From NCBI GenBank assembly GCA_003676145.1, contig NAUB01000019.1, positions 62,001 through 126,000 of the forward strand: DNA of 64,000 bases, given 5' to 3'. Shown one piece after another: positions 24,823 through 33,756 of the stretch; position 1 is the stretch's first letter, and each line of letters starts with the position of its first letter. The DNA is from a gamma proteobacterium symbiont of Stewartia floridana (lineage in GTDB: Bacteria > Pseudomonadota > Gammaproteobacteria > Chromatiales > Chromatiaceae). The translations under genes were made by a program, and so were the position numbers. The notes under the pieces were generated by a model. It did not search any database. It saw only the letters and a list, made by a program, of their open reading frames with translations, and had not been told where the DNA came from.

Positions 24823-26900
24823 CGGCCAGTGATCCTCGGAGCGAATCGCAGGGTTATCCAGGCCAGACCCAACAGAGCGATACCGAGCAACAGATTGAGT
24901 GGTGCCCCGGTAGCCGTCCTGGGCAGTTGCCCGAATACCGCCTGAGCAGACCAGCCAGCCGGCAGACTGACCGGTAGATCGCCACCCTTCAACGACTCAT
25001 GCAGAGGACGCGTGGGGGTCTTCTCAACGGCCACCAGGCTGGTATAGGGTGAGATCAGTTGATGCTCCAAGGCGATTCTCAGAACCGCTTCACGCCGCTG
25101 TTGAGGCGTGGTGGTGCTGGTCGAGGCCATGATCGATTTGATCCGTTGCCTGGCCCACAGGGCGTGAACGCCGGTACGCTGAGTCTCTCCCTGATTAAGA
25201 TCGACCAGCCGTTTCCAGAGCGCACCATCCCGCTCACCGACAACCCGCAGTTGACCATCCAGGTCGCTCCCTTTGAGCGCCAGTAGCAGTGGCTCACCAA
25301 GATAGAGATCGGGAAGGCGTCCCGGCTCTACATCCAACTCTCCGCGACCCTGCCAGTCGAGCCGAATATCCCTCATGCTGGGGTTTTCAAGCTTTGCAAA
25401 GAGTGCCTGCATGGTGCTTGAGACCTCGGATATATCCCCAATGTAGCTGAACGAACCACGGCCAAAATCGGCGGCGCGTTGCATGAAGTGGCTGTTCGGC
25501 GCCGATCCGATACCGACAGTGAAGAGCCGGCTCTCACCCAGCTTCTGCTGAATCAGGCTAAACAGCTGCTGCTCATTGCCCACACTGCCATCGGTGAGAA
25601 AGACGATCTGGCGCAGGCGCTCCAGCTCTGCCTGCTGGTTCAGCGCCAGCTCGAGGGCCGGCATCATCTCGGTTCCACCATCGGCACGCAGCCGATCGAT
25701 GAAAGCCAACGCCCGCTGCTGATTGTTGTTGGTTGCGGATTGAGGGTTGGAGAAAAGGGATTCACTGCGATTGTTGAAGGCGATCAGATTGAACCGGTCA
25801 TTGGGCTGCAGACGGCTGACGGCCAGTCTCAGGGCGGCTTTGGCCTGCGCCATGGATGGCCCGCTCATCGACCCGGAGCGATCGATAATGAACACCAGCT
25901 CCCTGGAGAGCACTTCAGCGGCTGTCGCTGACGCCGGCGGCATCAGCATCAACAGGGCGTAGTCCTGACCCTGCCACTGCTCACGAAACAGGGCCAGTTC
26001 CGGCTCGCTACCGACCTTCGGTCGCCAGTTGATTACGATATCCCGATCGGCCTGCACCTCACCATCCGCCAGTTGCAGATGAACCACGCCCGGCTGTTTC
26101 CGCTCCTGCACCATCCGGTGGTAACGGCTGACCACCTGAGAAAGCGGCATACCCGCATCGATCCGTACCTCCATCGACAGGGGATTGATCAATCCGGCGC
26201 CTTCAGCAATCACCGGCGGTGATATGGAAGCCGCCTCATCCAACGACAGCTGTTTCGGGATATAACGAGGGGCAACCACCATCGGGAAACGCAGCTCGAA
26301 CTCCTCTCCGGAGTAGTGCACGGTTTGCTGAAATTCGATCGTTACCCTGACCTGCTCACCCGGTGCAATATTGGTTGCCGAGAGGGTGAAGATATTCGGC
26401 CTCTGCTGAGACAGCAGACTGGCCTTTTTGCCAGCCTCTCTGGCCTGCTTGAAGATCCGTTTGGCGGCCGCCTTCTCCTCGATCACCCCTTCGATGCGCC
26501 GGTCACCGATCTCCATCCTCATCCGCTCCACGGCACTCCCTTCGGCCAGGGGAAACTGGTAGTTCCCCTCCATCCAGTGCTGACTGGGGTTGCTGAACAC
26601 CTGCTCCACTTTGACCCAGGCGAGCATGCCGGCAACATCGATCTCAACTCGGGTATTGAGCAGTGGTGCCATCTCGATTCGATGGCCATTCAGGCTCCTC
26701 AGTTGCAGCCCGGCAGCGGTTTCACCGGTCGGAACCGCCTGTGCACTACTCCAGCCGAACACCATCAGGATCAGTAGCACACCACCGGAGAGTCCGGTCA
26801 TCACCGCTGCCAGCAGGGTAAACAGCATATCGATGATAAAGGCGCGGCTGAATTGAGCCCTGAGCGGGGTTTTAAGATCAGTTTCTGTGTTTACACCCAT
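24813..26900 (-). CDS. marine-proteobacterial sortase target protein (VIT + VWA)
   Basis: This 695-residue exported protein is the dedicated substrate of the adjacent class GN sortase. It begins with a basic stretch and a membrane/signal segment (about residues 25-55). A vault inter-alpha-trypsin (VIT) domain follows at about 65-195 (NTRVEIDVAGMLAWVKVEQVFSN), then a VWA domain at about 335-500 with metal site DRSGSMSGPS. The C-terminus carries the sorting signal: LPRTATG, a hydrophobic helix (LLLGIALLGLAWITL) and a basic end. The motif is LPRTA rather than the commoner LPxTG, with Gly two residues later. Inter-alpha-trypsin-like proteins bind ligands through the VWA metal site, so an adhesive role at the surface is plausible. 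Confidence 0.93.
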   Translation of the reverse strand: MGVNTETDLKTPLRAQFSRAFIIDMLFTLLAAVMTGLSGGVLLILMVFGWSSAQAVPTGETAAGLQLRSLNGHRIEMAPLLNTRVEIDVAGMLAWVKVEQVFSNPSQHWMEGNYQFPLAEGSAVERMRMEIGDRRIEGVIEEKAAAKRIFKQAREAGKKASLLSQQRPNIFTLSATNIAPGEQVRVTIEFQQTVHYSGEEFELRFPMVVAPRYIPKQLSLDEAASISPPVIAEGAGLINPLSMEVRIDAGMPLSQVVSRYHRMVQERKQPGVVHLQLADGEVQADRDIVINWRPKVGSEPELALFREQWQGQDYALLMLMPPASATAAEVLSRELVFIIDRSGSMSGPSMAQAKAALRLAVSRLQPNDRFNLIAFNNRSESLFSNPQSATNNNQQRALAFIDRLRADGGTEMMPALELALNQQAELERLRQIVFLTDGSVGNEQQLFSLIQQKLGESRLFTVGIGSAPNSHFMQRAADFGRGSFSYIGDISEVSSTMQALFAKLENPSMRDIRLDWQGRGELDVEPGRLPDLYLGEPLLLALKGSDLDGQLRVVGERDGALWKRLVDLNQGETQRTGVHALWARQRIKSIMASTSTTTPQQRREAVLRIALEHQLISPYTSLVAVEKTPTRPLHESLKGGDLPVSLPAGWSAQAVFGQLPRTATGAPLNLLLGIALLGLAWITLRFAPRITGRWV

Positions 26901-27039
26901 TGCGACCTCCCATTGGCACTTTTCTCCCCTTCGCGGCCCGCCGGGGAGCCGCTGCTACCCGGCGATAGCTGAAGCTCAGGATCTGTTCCGGCGAGCCATA
27001 GACAAAGGCTTCGCTGATTGGCTGAAGCCTGCCTTTCAT
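26878..27039 (-). CDS. possible 53-residue protein between pdsO and the sortase target
   Basis: An ATG at 27039 overlaps the pdsO stop as ATGA, and the frame runs 53 codons to a stop inside the start of the target gene (26878). The product starts MKGRLQPISEAFVYGSPEQI, is strongly basic in its second half (SYRRVAAAPRRAAKGRK) and has no membrane segment. The overlap geometry at both ends is what a translationally coupled gene would show, but composition in the second half is poor and the ribosome site for the target gene (GGGAGGTCGC) lies inside it. It could instead be an accident of a 136-base spacer. I do not recognise a family. Confidence 0.3.
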   Translation of the reverse strand: MKGRLQPISEAFVYGSPEQILSFSYRRVAAAPRRAAKGRKVPMGGRNGCKHRN

Positions 27040-27722
27040 GAGGCATCTCCATGCAGCAGGGTGAGTTGCACCATGCGGTCAAAGGCGAGTCCTTCCACAT
27101 CGGTCAACGGATAGATTGCGGCCGACTCCCCCTGATAGCGCAGCTTGATGCGTTCGGATGAGAGACCCGCATCGATCAGCATGCCTGCCACGGCCTCGGC
27201 ACGCTCGCGGCTCAGCTGATGATTGAACGCCTCTGTACCTCGCTGGTCGGCACCGGCTTCAACCAGCAGTTGAAACTGGGGGAAGGCTTTGAGCATCTCT
27301 GCCAGGGAGTTCAGCTGTTCGACCATCTTCGGTTCAATCTGACTGCTGCCGGTACGGAATCCCAGACAGAAACTGAACCCCTCCTGCAGTGCAAGTAACG
27401 AGCTATCCTGCTGTTGCTGATGGAACTGTTGCTGATGGGAATGGGCCTGAGCGAGGAGGAAATCTGACTCAGAGTGGGGCTCAGGAGGGGCTTTTGCGGC
27501 CAACTCCAGGTTCTGATTCTCGGCATGTAGATCGCCGATTACCGCACCGCTGGTAAAACCGAGAACCGCGCCCGGCGGTCCAGCCAGCAGACCACCGGCC
27601 AGCATACCGAGCAGCGAGCCGTAGAAGCCCTCTTTCGCTGCCGTTTCAACCGCCTCCTGGGCAGACACAGGCGCCTGCAGCAGCAGACCGGCAAGGGATA
27701 CGATGATAAGATGTTTTTTCAT
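27036..27722 (-). CDS. pdsO: sortase-associated OmpA-family protein
   Basis: This 228-residue protein has a signal peptide ending VSA-QE, a glycine-rich segment (GFYGSLLGMLAGGLLAGPPGAVLGFTSGAVIGD, about residues 33-65) like the glycine zippers of outer-membrane lipoproteins, and a Gln-rich coiled region. A C-terminal OmpA/MotB peptidoglycan-binding domain spans about 130-225 (LVEAGADQRGTEAFNHQLSRERAEAV). It matches the PdsO component of the dedicated sortase system and is the first gene of the operon with the target and sortase. It may tether the system to the cell wall or form part of the acceptor site; the precise role is not known. Confidence 0.92.
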   Translation of the reverse strand: MKKHLIIVSLAGLLLQAPVSAQEAVETAAKEGFYGSLLGMLAGGLLAGPPGAVLGFTSGAVIGDLHAENQNLELAAKAPPEPHSESDFLLAQAHSHQQQFHQQQQDSSLLALQEGFSFCLGFRTGSSQIEPKMVEQLNSLAEMLKAFPQFQLLVEAGADQRGTEAFNHQLSRERAEAVAGMLIDAGLSSERIKLRYQGESAAIYPLTDVEGLAFDRMVQLTLLHGDAS

Positions 27723-28126
27723 TTTGCTAACTCCTGGTTATTGAACCAGCGCACCATCCATGGTGTTCATTGGCACTCCGTAGCGGCGCCGGAATTCTCT
27801 GTTTTCCGGGAGTAATTACACGCCAGAGAGATGGCCGGCATGCAGCCAAATTGGGGCGATCGCGTGGCGAAATGTGGCAGAAACATGGCAGCAGTGAAAA
27901 GCTTGCCTACAATAGACAGCGGAGCTGACAGCCATTACAAAGAGATTGGAGGGATCGACGCACAGCTTGCATGTCTGAGAAATGGCATGCAACTGCGCTC
28001 GCTGAAATCCACATTGGAACAACAGTTTCATTAGCTGTTTAAAAAACCATAAACTAATTATGGACTAAAGTTACAGAAGGAGAATGCCGACACGGAATGG
28101 CATATGCAAGGAACTGCCCTAAATAA
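27723..28126. other. divergent intergenic region between pdsO and the porin operon
   Basis: About 400 bases separating pdsO (minus) from the plus-strand three-gene operon. A small hairpin CCGGAA/TTCCGG lies at 27789-27809 in the pdsO leader. A 67-codon frame at 27831-28034 has mediocre composition and I do not call it. Promoters for both directions should lie here, possibly bound by PdsR; I could not find a convincing repeat pair. Confidence 0.45.
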
Positions 28127-28546
28127 ATGACAACCAACTATCGCGCATTTGCAGTCGGTTTGCTGCTCTGCCTATCGGGTTCAGCAAATTCCGTCGACCT
28201 GGTGATCAATCGGGACATCGATTACGAGAGTCTTTCCCGCAATACCCTGCGTTCCATTTTCAGTATGCGTATGACCCAGTGGCCGAATGGCAAGCCGATA
28301 CGGGTCTTCGTCATGGGGGACAAAACTTCACAACACGCCGACTTCAGTAAACATGTACTTGGGGTATTCCCCCACCAGCTGCGTCGAGCCTGGAATCGGC
28401 AGATCTTCTCCGGCATGGGGCAGGCCCCCATGAAGGTCAATACGGAAGCAGAGATGCTCGAGCAGATTGAAAACACACCTGGCGCTATCGGCTATCTATC
28501 CGAGGACAATATCAATGAGCGTGTACGGAAGCTCTCCGTTGAATAA
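28127..28546 (+). CDS. small PstS-like periplasmic substrate-binding protein
   Basis: This 139-residue protein has a signal peptide (AFAVGLLLCLSGSANS) and corresponds to one half of a PstS-like phosphate-binding domain. The VDLVINRDIDYESLSRNTLRSIFSMRMTQWPNGKPIRVFVMGD segment, the HADFSKHVLG motif and the terminal NTPGAIGYLSEDNIN are typical of short PstS-like proteins. These stand alone, without ABC permeases, often beside porins and signalling proteins. Phosphate binding is uncertain because only part of the usual fold is present. Its last 32 bases overlap the next gene, so the two are co-translated. It probably hands a signal or ligand to the downstream barrel and GGDEF-EAL protein. Confidence 0.82.
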   Translation: MTTNYRAFAVGLLLCLSGSANSVDLVINRDIDYESLSRNTLRSIFSMRMTQWPNGKPIRVFVMGDKTSQHADFSKHVLGVFPHQLRRAWNRQIFSGMGQAPMKVNTEAEMLEQIENTPGAIGYLSEDNINERVRKLSVE

Positions 28547-29723
28547 GTGCTGGGCCATCAGGCTGCTGGCACTGTTGCTGTTTTCAGCAAACGGATTATC
28601 GGCCTCTCAACTTGACCAGTTGGACGGGGCACTGCAGGTGCATGGCTTCCTGACCCAGGCTTACGTGAAGACGACAGAGAACAGCTTTTTCGGTGACAGC
28701 CAGGATGGCAGTTGGGATTTCCGCGAGCTTGGGATCAACAGCTCCTATCGGTTTACACCAAGCACCATGGCATCGATCCAACTCCTCTCCCGTCGTGCAG
28801 GAGAGATGTACGACGGTTCTCTGGACCTGGATTACGCCCAGCTCGACTCCACCATCTATACCGCGGATGCCAATCGTGTCGGCATCATCGTAGGACGTTA
28901 CAAGAACCCATTCGGCCTCTACAACGACACCCGGGATGTGGCGGCAACCCGCCCTGGTATCTTCATGCCACAAGCAATCTACTGGGACCGGGTGAGAAAC
29001 ATGGTGCTGTCGAATGACGGCGCTCAACTGTTTGGCGACTTGCAGGTCGATGAACACCGTTTTTCCATCCGCTTGATCGGAGGAAAAACCCCAATCGATG
29101 AAAATGTGGAAAAGTCCTATCTCAATCCCCTGCTCGATCCTGAAATGGAACAGGATGGACTGACCCTGGGTGGCCGTCTGCTCTACGAGTGGGATGGCGG
29201 GCGCTTCAATCTTGCCTACAGCAGCGCCCAGTTAACCCTCGATGCGGAAACCAGTCTGTTGCCGGACGGTGAGGTAGAGATCGATTACCGGGTCCTTTCG
29301 GCACAATACAACAGCGGTCGCTGGAGCCTGACCTTGGAGTATATGCAGGAGCCATTGAACTACTCCGGCTTTGGCGGATTGATGGATGCCGGCGACACGA
29401 CCCTGGACGGCTACTACCTGCAAGGCACCTATCGTTTGCGGGACGATCTGGAACTTTTTGCCCGCTATGAGGAGAGCCACTACGACAAGCAGGATAAACG
29501 GGGAGAAAAGACCGCTCAGCGCCTGGGCCTGGAAGCGCACAATTTCTATAGCAGGGTCTCCACGCTGGGGCTACTCTGGGAGGTAACGGAAGGATTGATC
29601 GTACGAAGTGAATTCAGTCAGGTGGATGGCACGATTTTTCTCTCCAACCTGGAGAACCCACCGCCTCAAATGCGCTCACGCAACTGGAACCTCTTCTCAC
29701 TGCTCGTCTCCTACAGTTTTTGA
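28515..29723 (+). CDS. outer-membrane beta-barrel (porin-like) protein
   Basis: This 402-residue protein has a signal peptide (WAIRLLALLLFSANGLSAS). Repeated amphipathic beta strands follow with alternating aromatic and polar residues (GFLTQAYVKTTENSFFGD, ELGINSSYRFTPSTMASIQLLSRRAGEMYDG, RVGIIVGRYKNPFGLYNDTRD), and the C-terminus ends in Phe (LFSLLVSYSF), as expected of an outer-membrane barrel. It resembles porin-like proteins of unknown specificity. The ATG at 28515 lies inside the end of the PstS-like gene; an earlier in-frame ATG at 28467 would add 16 residues before the signal. Its stop overlaps the start of the GGDEF-EAL gene. Confidence 0.85.
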   Translation: MSVYGSSPLNKCWAIRLLALLLFSANGLSASQLDQLDGALQVHGFLTQAYVKTTENSFFGDSQDGSWDFRELGINSSYRFTPSTMASIQLLSRRAGEMYDGSLDLDYAQLDSTIYTADANRVGIIVGRYKNPFGLYNDTRDVAATRPGIFMPQAIYWDRVRNMVLSNDGAQLFGDLQVDEHRFSIRLIGGKTPIDENVEKSYLNPLLDPEMEQDGLTLGGRLLYEWDGGRFNLAYSSAQLTLDAETSLLPDGEVEIDYRVLSAQYNSGRWSLTLEYMQEPLNYSGFGGLMDAGDTTLDGYYLQGTYRLRDDLELFARYEESHYDKQDKRGEKTAQRLGLEAHNFYSRVSTLGLLWEVTEGLIVRSEFSQVDGTIFLSNLENPPPQMRSRNWNLFSLLVSYSF

Positions 29724-32662
29724 GCAAGTCGATGCCGCAACAGCACCTGAATGGCATAGTTGAGGAACACCAGGAAGAGAAACAGCCCTACTTCCTCAGT
29801 CTGAAGTGGAAGGTCATGCTGCTGTTCAGTCTGGTGGTGCTGATCATGAATGCGGGCCTGGCAGGCATGGGCTATCTGCAGCAGCTGAAGTTGTTCGAGA
29901 CCTATCAACAACAGATCCATGAACAGCAGAACAGGCAGGTAAAGTCGTTACTCGATTCCAGCTTCTACCGTCTGGAACAGATTGCACTGATGATTCCCTC
30001 CCTGGCGGAAGCCGCCAGCCAGGATACAACCGCTCCACTGAGTGAAAAACTGCAGACCTTCTTTCTGTACAGTGCGGTCACCCTGGAGATGGAGTGGGGG
30101 CTTGAAGAGGCCGCCTTCTACAGTAAAGAAAACCGTTTGGAGTTTAATTGGCAGACCGGCAGCCTAGGCGCCCCCTTCACTGAGCTGGTCAACTCGGTCA
30201 ACCGGCTGGAGACGCCTCTGACCATGCTGCAATGTAATATCCGTTGCAGCCAGTATGTGGCCACCCCTCTGCTGTATAAGGGTGAGCACGCCGGAGTGAT
30301 CCTGGTGGGACGATCCATCGCCGACTTGATCATCGAATTCAATGAACTGGCAAAGACCGATATCGCGGTCATCAGCCATATCGATCAGCCCTCCCGAGTA
30401 GACCACCACTCCCGTTTTTTAGGCGATTGGCAACGTTACATCAGCGCCTCCAGCAATCTGAAGAGACTCCTGCCTCTGTTCCAGGATACGGCGGAAAAAG
30501 TTGATTTGAAGACCCTGATCGATGAGGGACACACCGCCAGTTACAACGGCAAGGAGTACACCTTCAATCTGGTTCCGGCCAGCAGTGATGCCTCTGTGCT
30601 ATCAGCGGATTTCATTCTGGTGAGTAATATCACGCCGGTGGTACAACAGATCCGTCAGGCAACCACCCAATCGGTCGTGATCGGCATCCTCGGCTTCATC
30701 CTCTCAGAACTGATGCTGGCTGCGGTCCTCTGGAATCCGATGAAACGTCTGCTGATGATCTCTGACAGCCTGCCTCTGCTGGCAAAAAACGCCTTCGAGC
30801 AGGTACGCCAAACTCTCAGCCTGAAACACCACGACTGGTATCAGGATGAGATCGACATTGCCAGTGACTCCGCGATTGAATTGACCTATACACTGGAGAG
30901 TCTCAACGAAGAGATCGCCCACAATACCAACAGCCTGATCAAACGCAGTGAAGAGCTGGCACGGGAGCGGGATTTCCTCAGTACCATCATGAACAGCGCA
31001 CAGGTGATTATCCTGACACAGGATATGGATGGCGCCATTCTGACCATGAATACCGAGGGGTGTAAGTTTATCGGGATCAACGATTATCGTCGGGGTAGCG
31101 GCTACTTCAGCGATCTCTACATGAATGCGGAGGTCGCCAATGAGATGTTACCGGTGATGAACGGGTTGAGGCAGGGCATGATCCATGTCTACCAGCATGA
31201 TGCATCAGCCTTCTCATCGGATGGGCAGAACAAAACCATATCCTGGGTCCACTCCAACCTGATCGAAAATCCGGTTGCCGGCATACCGGTGGTGCTCTCA
31301 ATCGGACTCGATATCACCGACCGGGAACTGGCGGAACAGCGCTTGGCCTGGCTGGCCAATCACGACCCACTCACCGAGCTCAACAACCGTCGTTACTTCC
31401 AGACGGAATTCGAAAAGATCATCACACTGGCAGAGCGCTACAACCACTCCAGCGCACTGCTGTTTTTCGATCTGGATCAGTTCAAGTACATCAACGACTC
31501 CAGCGGCCACCACACCGGTGATGCGATGTTGCAGATCGTGGCGCGCAAACTGCGTGAGATTACCCGCTCAACCGACCTCATTGCACGGCTTGGTGGGGAC
31601 GAGTTTGCGATCGTCATACCGGAAGCCGATATCCCTGCCGCCACCCGCTATGCGGACAAGATCCTCAGCGAACTGAAGAAGATCACGATCCCACTGAAGG
31701 GGCACAGCCACCGGGTCTCCGCCAGTATCGGTATCGTTGCCTATCCAAACCACGGCAGTAATGCCAACGATCTGCTCTCGAATGCGGATCTCGCCATGTA
31801 TCAGGCCAAGGAGTCGGGCCGCGACCAGTGGCATCTCTTCTCCAGCAGTGAACAGGCACGGGAACAGATGAGTGCCCGGGCCACCTGGAAGGACAAGATC
31901 GAACGGGCGCTCTCCGAGGATGGCTTCATACTCTACTTCCAACCGATCCTGGAGATCAGCAGCGGCATCATCTCCCACTACGAGGTACTGATCAGGATGG
32001 TGGAGAAGGATGGTTCGATTGCCATGCCCGGCGAGTTCATCCCGGTTGCCGAGCGAACCGGACTGATCCACCAGATCAATCGCTATGTGCTACGCGCATC
32101 CGTCGCCAAGCTGGCCAGCCTGAACGAACAGGATATCGATATCACCCTGTCGATCAACCTGTCCGGCCGGGTGATCGATGACCCGGAACTGCTGCCGCAA
32201 CTGACCCACCTGGTCAACAGCAGCGGTATCGATCCGACCAGACTGGTATTCGAATTGACCGAGACCGCTGCATTGGCGGACGTGAATGCCGCCGAGCGGC
32301 TGATGAAAGAGCTGCAAGCGATTGGCTGCCGCTTTGCATTGGACGATTTCGGCGTCGGCTTCTCATCCTTCTACTATCTGCGTGAACTGCCGTTGGACAT
32401 CGTCAAGATCGACGGCTCCTTCATCAGGCAACTACCCACCAATTCCATGGACCAGGTCTTCGTCAAGGCGCTGACCGAGATGGCCACCGCACTGGGCAAG
32501 GATACGGTCGCCGAATTTGTCGAAGATGAAGCAACCCTGACACAACTGAAAGAGATCGGTGTGATCTATGCGCAGGGGTACTACATCGGTAGACCATCTC
32601 CGGAAATCCCGGTCAAATCCCTCCCTATACAAAAACGACAGATAGAGACACTGCAAAGTTGA
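29720..32662 (+). CDS. membrane GGDEF-EAL protein with periplasmic sensor and PAS
   Basis: This 980-residue protein starts with TTG overlapping the barrel stop (TTGA); an ATG at 29732 is an alternative. Two membrane segments (about residues 32-52 and 317-337) enclose a periplasmic domain of about 265 residues that probably senses a ligand (cache-like layout). A coiled stretch, a PAS domain (about 415-535), a GGDEF domain with intact RLGGDEF (about 622) and an EAL domain follow. The EAL signature is EVL (HYEVLIRM, about 752), a variant seen in some active enzymes; DDFGVGFSSFYYL and the later acidic residues are kept. It is the last gene of a coupled trio, suggesting that the periplasmic binding protein and barrel feed a signal into c-di-GMP turnover. 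Confidence 0.92.
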   Translation: MSKSMPQQHLNGIVEEHQEEKQPYFLSLKWKVMLLFSLVVLIMNAGLAGMGYLQQLKLFETYQQQIHEQQNRQVKSLLDSSFYRLEQIALMIPSLAEAASQDTTAPLSEKLQTFFLYSAVTLEMEWGLEEAAFYSKENRLEFNWQTGSLGAPFTELVNSVNRLETPLTMLQCNIRCSQYVATPLLYKGEHAGVILVGRSIADLIIEFNELAKTDIAVISHIDQPSRVDHHSRFLGDWQRYISASSNLKRLLPLFQDTAEKVDLKTLIDEGHTASYNGKEYTFNLVPASSDASVLSADFILVSNITPVVQQIRQATTQSVVIGILGFILSELMLAAVLWNPMKRLLMISDSLPLLAKNAFEQVRQTLSLKHHDWYQDEIDIASDSAIELTYTLESLNEEIAHNTNSLIKRSEELARERDFLSTIMNSAQVIILTQDMDGAILTMNTEGCKFIGINDYRRGSGYFSDLYMNAEVANEMLPVMNGLRQGMIHVYQHDASAFSSDGQNKTISWVHSNLIENPVAGIPVVLSIGLDITDRELAEQRLAWLANHDPLTELNNRRYFQTEFEKIITLAERYNHSSALLFFDLDQFKYINDSSGHHTGDAMLQIVARKLREITRSTDLIARLGGDEFAIVIPEADIPAATRYADKILSELKKITIPLKGHSHRVSASIGIVAYPNHGSNANDLLSNADLAMYQAKESGRDQWHLFSSSEQAREQMSARATWKDKIERALSEDGFILYFQPILEISSGIISHYEVLIRMVEKDGSIAMPGEFIPVAERTGLIHQINRYVLRASVAKLASLNEQDIDITLSINLSGRVIDDPELLPQLTHLVNSSGIDPTRLVFELTETAALADVNAAERLMKELQAIGCRFALDDFGVGFSSFYYLRELPLDIVKIDGSFIRQLPTNSMDQVFVKALTEMATALGKDTVAEFVEDEATLTQLKEIGVIYAQGYYIGRPSPEIPVKSLPIQKRQIETLQS

Positions 32663-32712
32663 AGCCGCATTTTTTCAGGCGTGGATGGTGGCCAATGATC
32701 TTATTGGTTTTG

Positions 32713-32894
32713 AGTCCGCAAATGAACGCAAATAAACGCTAATGGTTTTGCGGATGGGAATCAGTCTGGCGCATTTCAACCAAGCCGCAAATGGATGCCA
32801 ACTACCGGGAATAACCACCAATTACTCAGCAGTATATGATTCACTAATCAATTCATCCGCATAATTTGCGTTCATTCGCGTTCATTTGCGGACT
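32713..32894. repeat. dispersed inverted-repeat element, copy 3
   Basis: The left end reads AGTCCGCAAATGAACGCAAA and the right end GCGTTCATTTGCGGACT, in inverted orientation, enclosing about 140 bases with further CCGCAAATGGATGCC-type internal motifs. It lies between the GGDEF-EAL gene and pdsR, exactly where the inserted operon joins the second half of the sortase locus. Confidence 0.87.
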
Positions 32895-32988
32895 TTTTAT
32901 AAAAACGATTGGCCACCAAACCAACCAGATGCCGGGTTTTGCAATTCACGAAACAGCTCAAGCAATAGTGAGAATCCCGCTCTGCAGG

Positions 32989-32994
32989 TATAAT
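32989..32994 (+). promoter_or_regulatory. possible -10 element of the pdsRS operon
   Basis: A consensus TATAAT stands 66 bases before the GTG start of pdsR. No good -35 hexamer is found at 16-18 bases upstream (TAGTGA is the nearest), so the promoter may need an activator, or the match may be fortuitous. Confidence 0.35.
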
Positions 32995-33060
32995 CAAACA
33001 CCTGAACCCGAGCGTGGATCGATAGATTCAACCTAACCCAATAAAGAACCAGACTGAACT

Positions 33061-33753
33061 GTGGCCAAAAGAGAAATTGCCATCATCGAGGACGAGCAGG
33101 CGATCCGTGACAACACGATCGATTTTCTGAACCGCCAGGGTTACAGCGTCAAGGGTTATGCCAGCCGGCCTGAGGCGTTAGCAGCCTTCAGCAGTAAACT
33201 TCCCGATCTGGTGATTCTGGACATCGGTCTGGAGGATGATGTGGATGGGGGATTTGAACTCTGCCGGGAGCTGCGCAGTCGCTCCAGCACTCTGCCGATC
33301 ATCTTTCTAACAGCCCGGGACAGCGATTTCGATAGCGTTGCCGGACTGCGCCTTGGTGCTGACGACTACATCAGCAAGGAGACCAGTCTGCCCCACCTGG
33401 TAGCTCGGATCGCCGCCCTGTTTCGACGCATCGAGGCGATGCAGCAACCCCAAACACCGCAACAACCACTGCAACGCAGTGATCTGCGAATCGACGTGGA
33501 CCGGTTGATGGCTGAGTGGCAGGGTACCCCACTCCATCTGACGGTTACCGAATTCTGGATGCTGCACGCCCTGGTTCGCCATCCGGGCCATGTACGCAGC
33601 CGGGACAAGCTGATGGAGGAGGCTCATATCTACGTCGACAGCAGCAGTGTCTCCACCCACATCAAACGCATTCGACGTAAATTCCTCGATGTCGATCCTG
33701 AGTTTGTCCATATCGATACGGTCTACGGTGCGGGATACCGCTGGAAACCCTGA
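33061..33753 (+). CDS. pdsR: dedicated sortase system response regulator
   Basis: This 230-residue OmpR-type regulator starts with GTG. The receiver domain has the acidic pocket (IIEDEQAIRDN), the phospho-acceptor Asp in LVILDIGLEDD (about residue 58), the Thr in IIFLTARDSD and the Lys in DDYISKETSL. A winged-helix DNA-binding domain follows (about 135-228), with VSTHIKRIRRKF as recognition helix and IDTVYGAGYRW at the end. Length and order match the regulator of the proteobacterial dedicated sortase system. Three bases separate it from the kinase gene. Likely targets are the pdsO-target-sortase operon about 5 kb away and its own operon. Confidence 0.93.
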   Translation: MAKREIAIIEDEQAIRDNTIDFLNRQGYSVKGYASRPEALAAFSSKLPDLVILDIGLEDDVDGGFELCRELRSRSSTLPIIFLTARDSDFDSVAGLRLGADDYISKETSLPHLVARIAALFRRIEAMQQPQTPQQPLQRSDLRIDVDRLMAEWQGTPLHLTVTEFWMLHALVRHPGHVRSRDKLMEEAHIYVDSSSVSTHIKRIRRKFLDVDPEFVHIDTVYGAGYRWKP

Positions 33754-33756
33754 ACA

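Noticed and set aside
27831-28034. 67-codon plus-strand frame between pdsO and the PstS-like gene
   Set aside because: No ribosome site, no recognisable pattern, and the region is needed for promoters.
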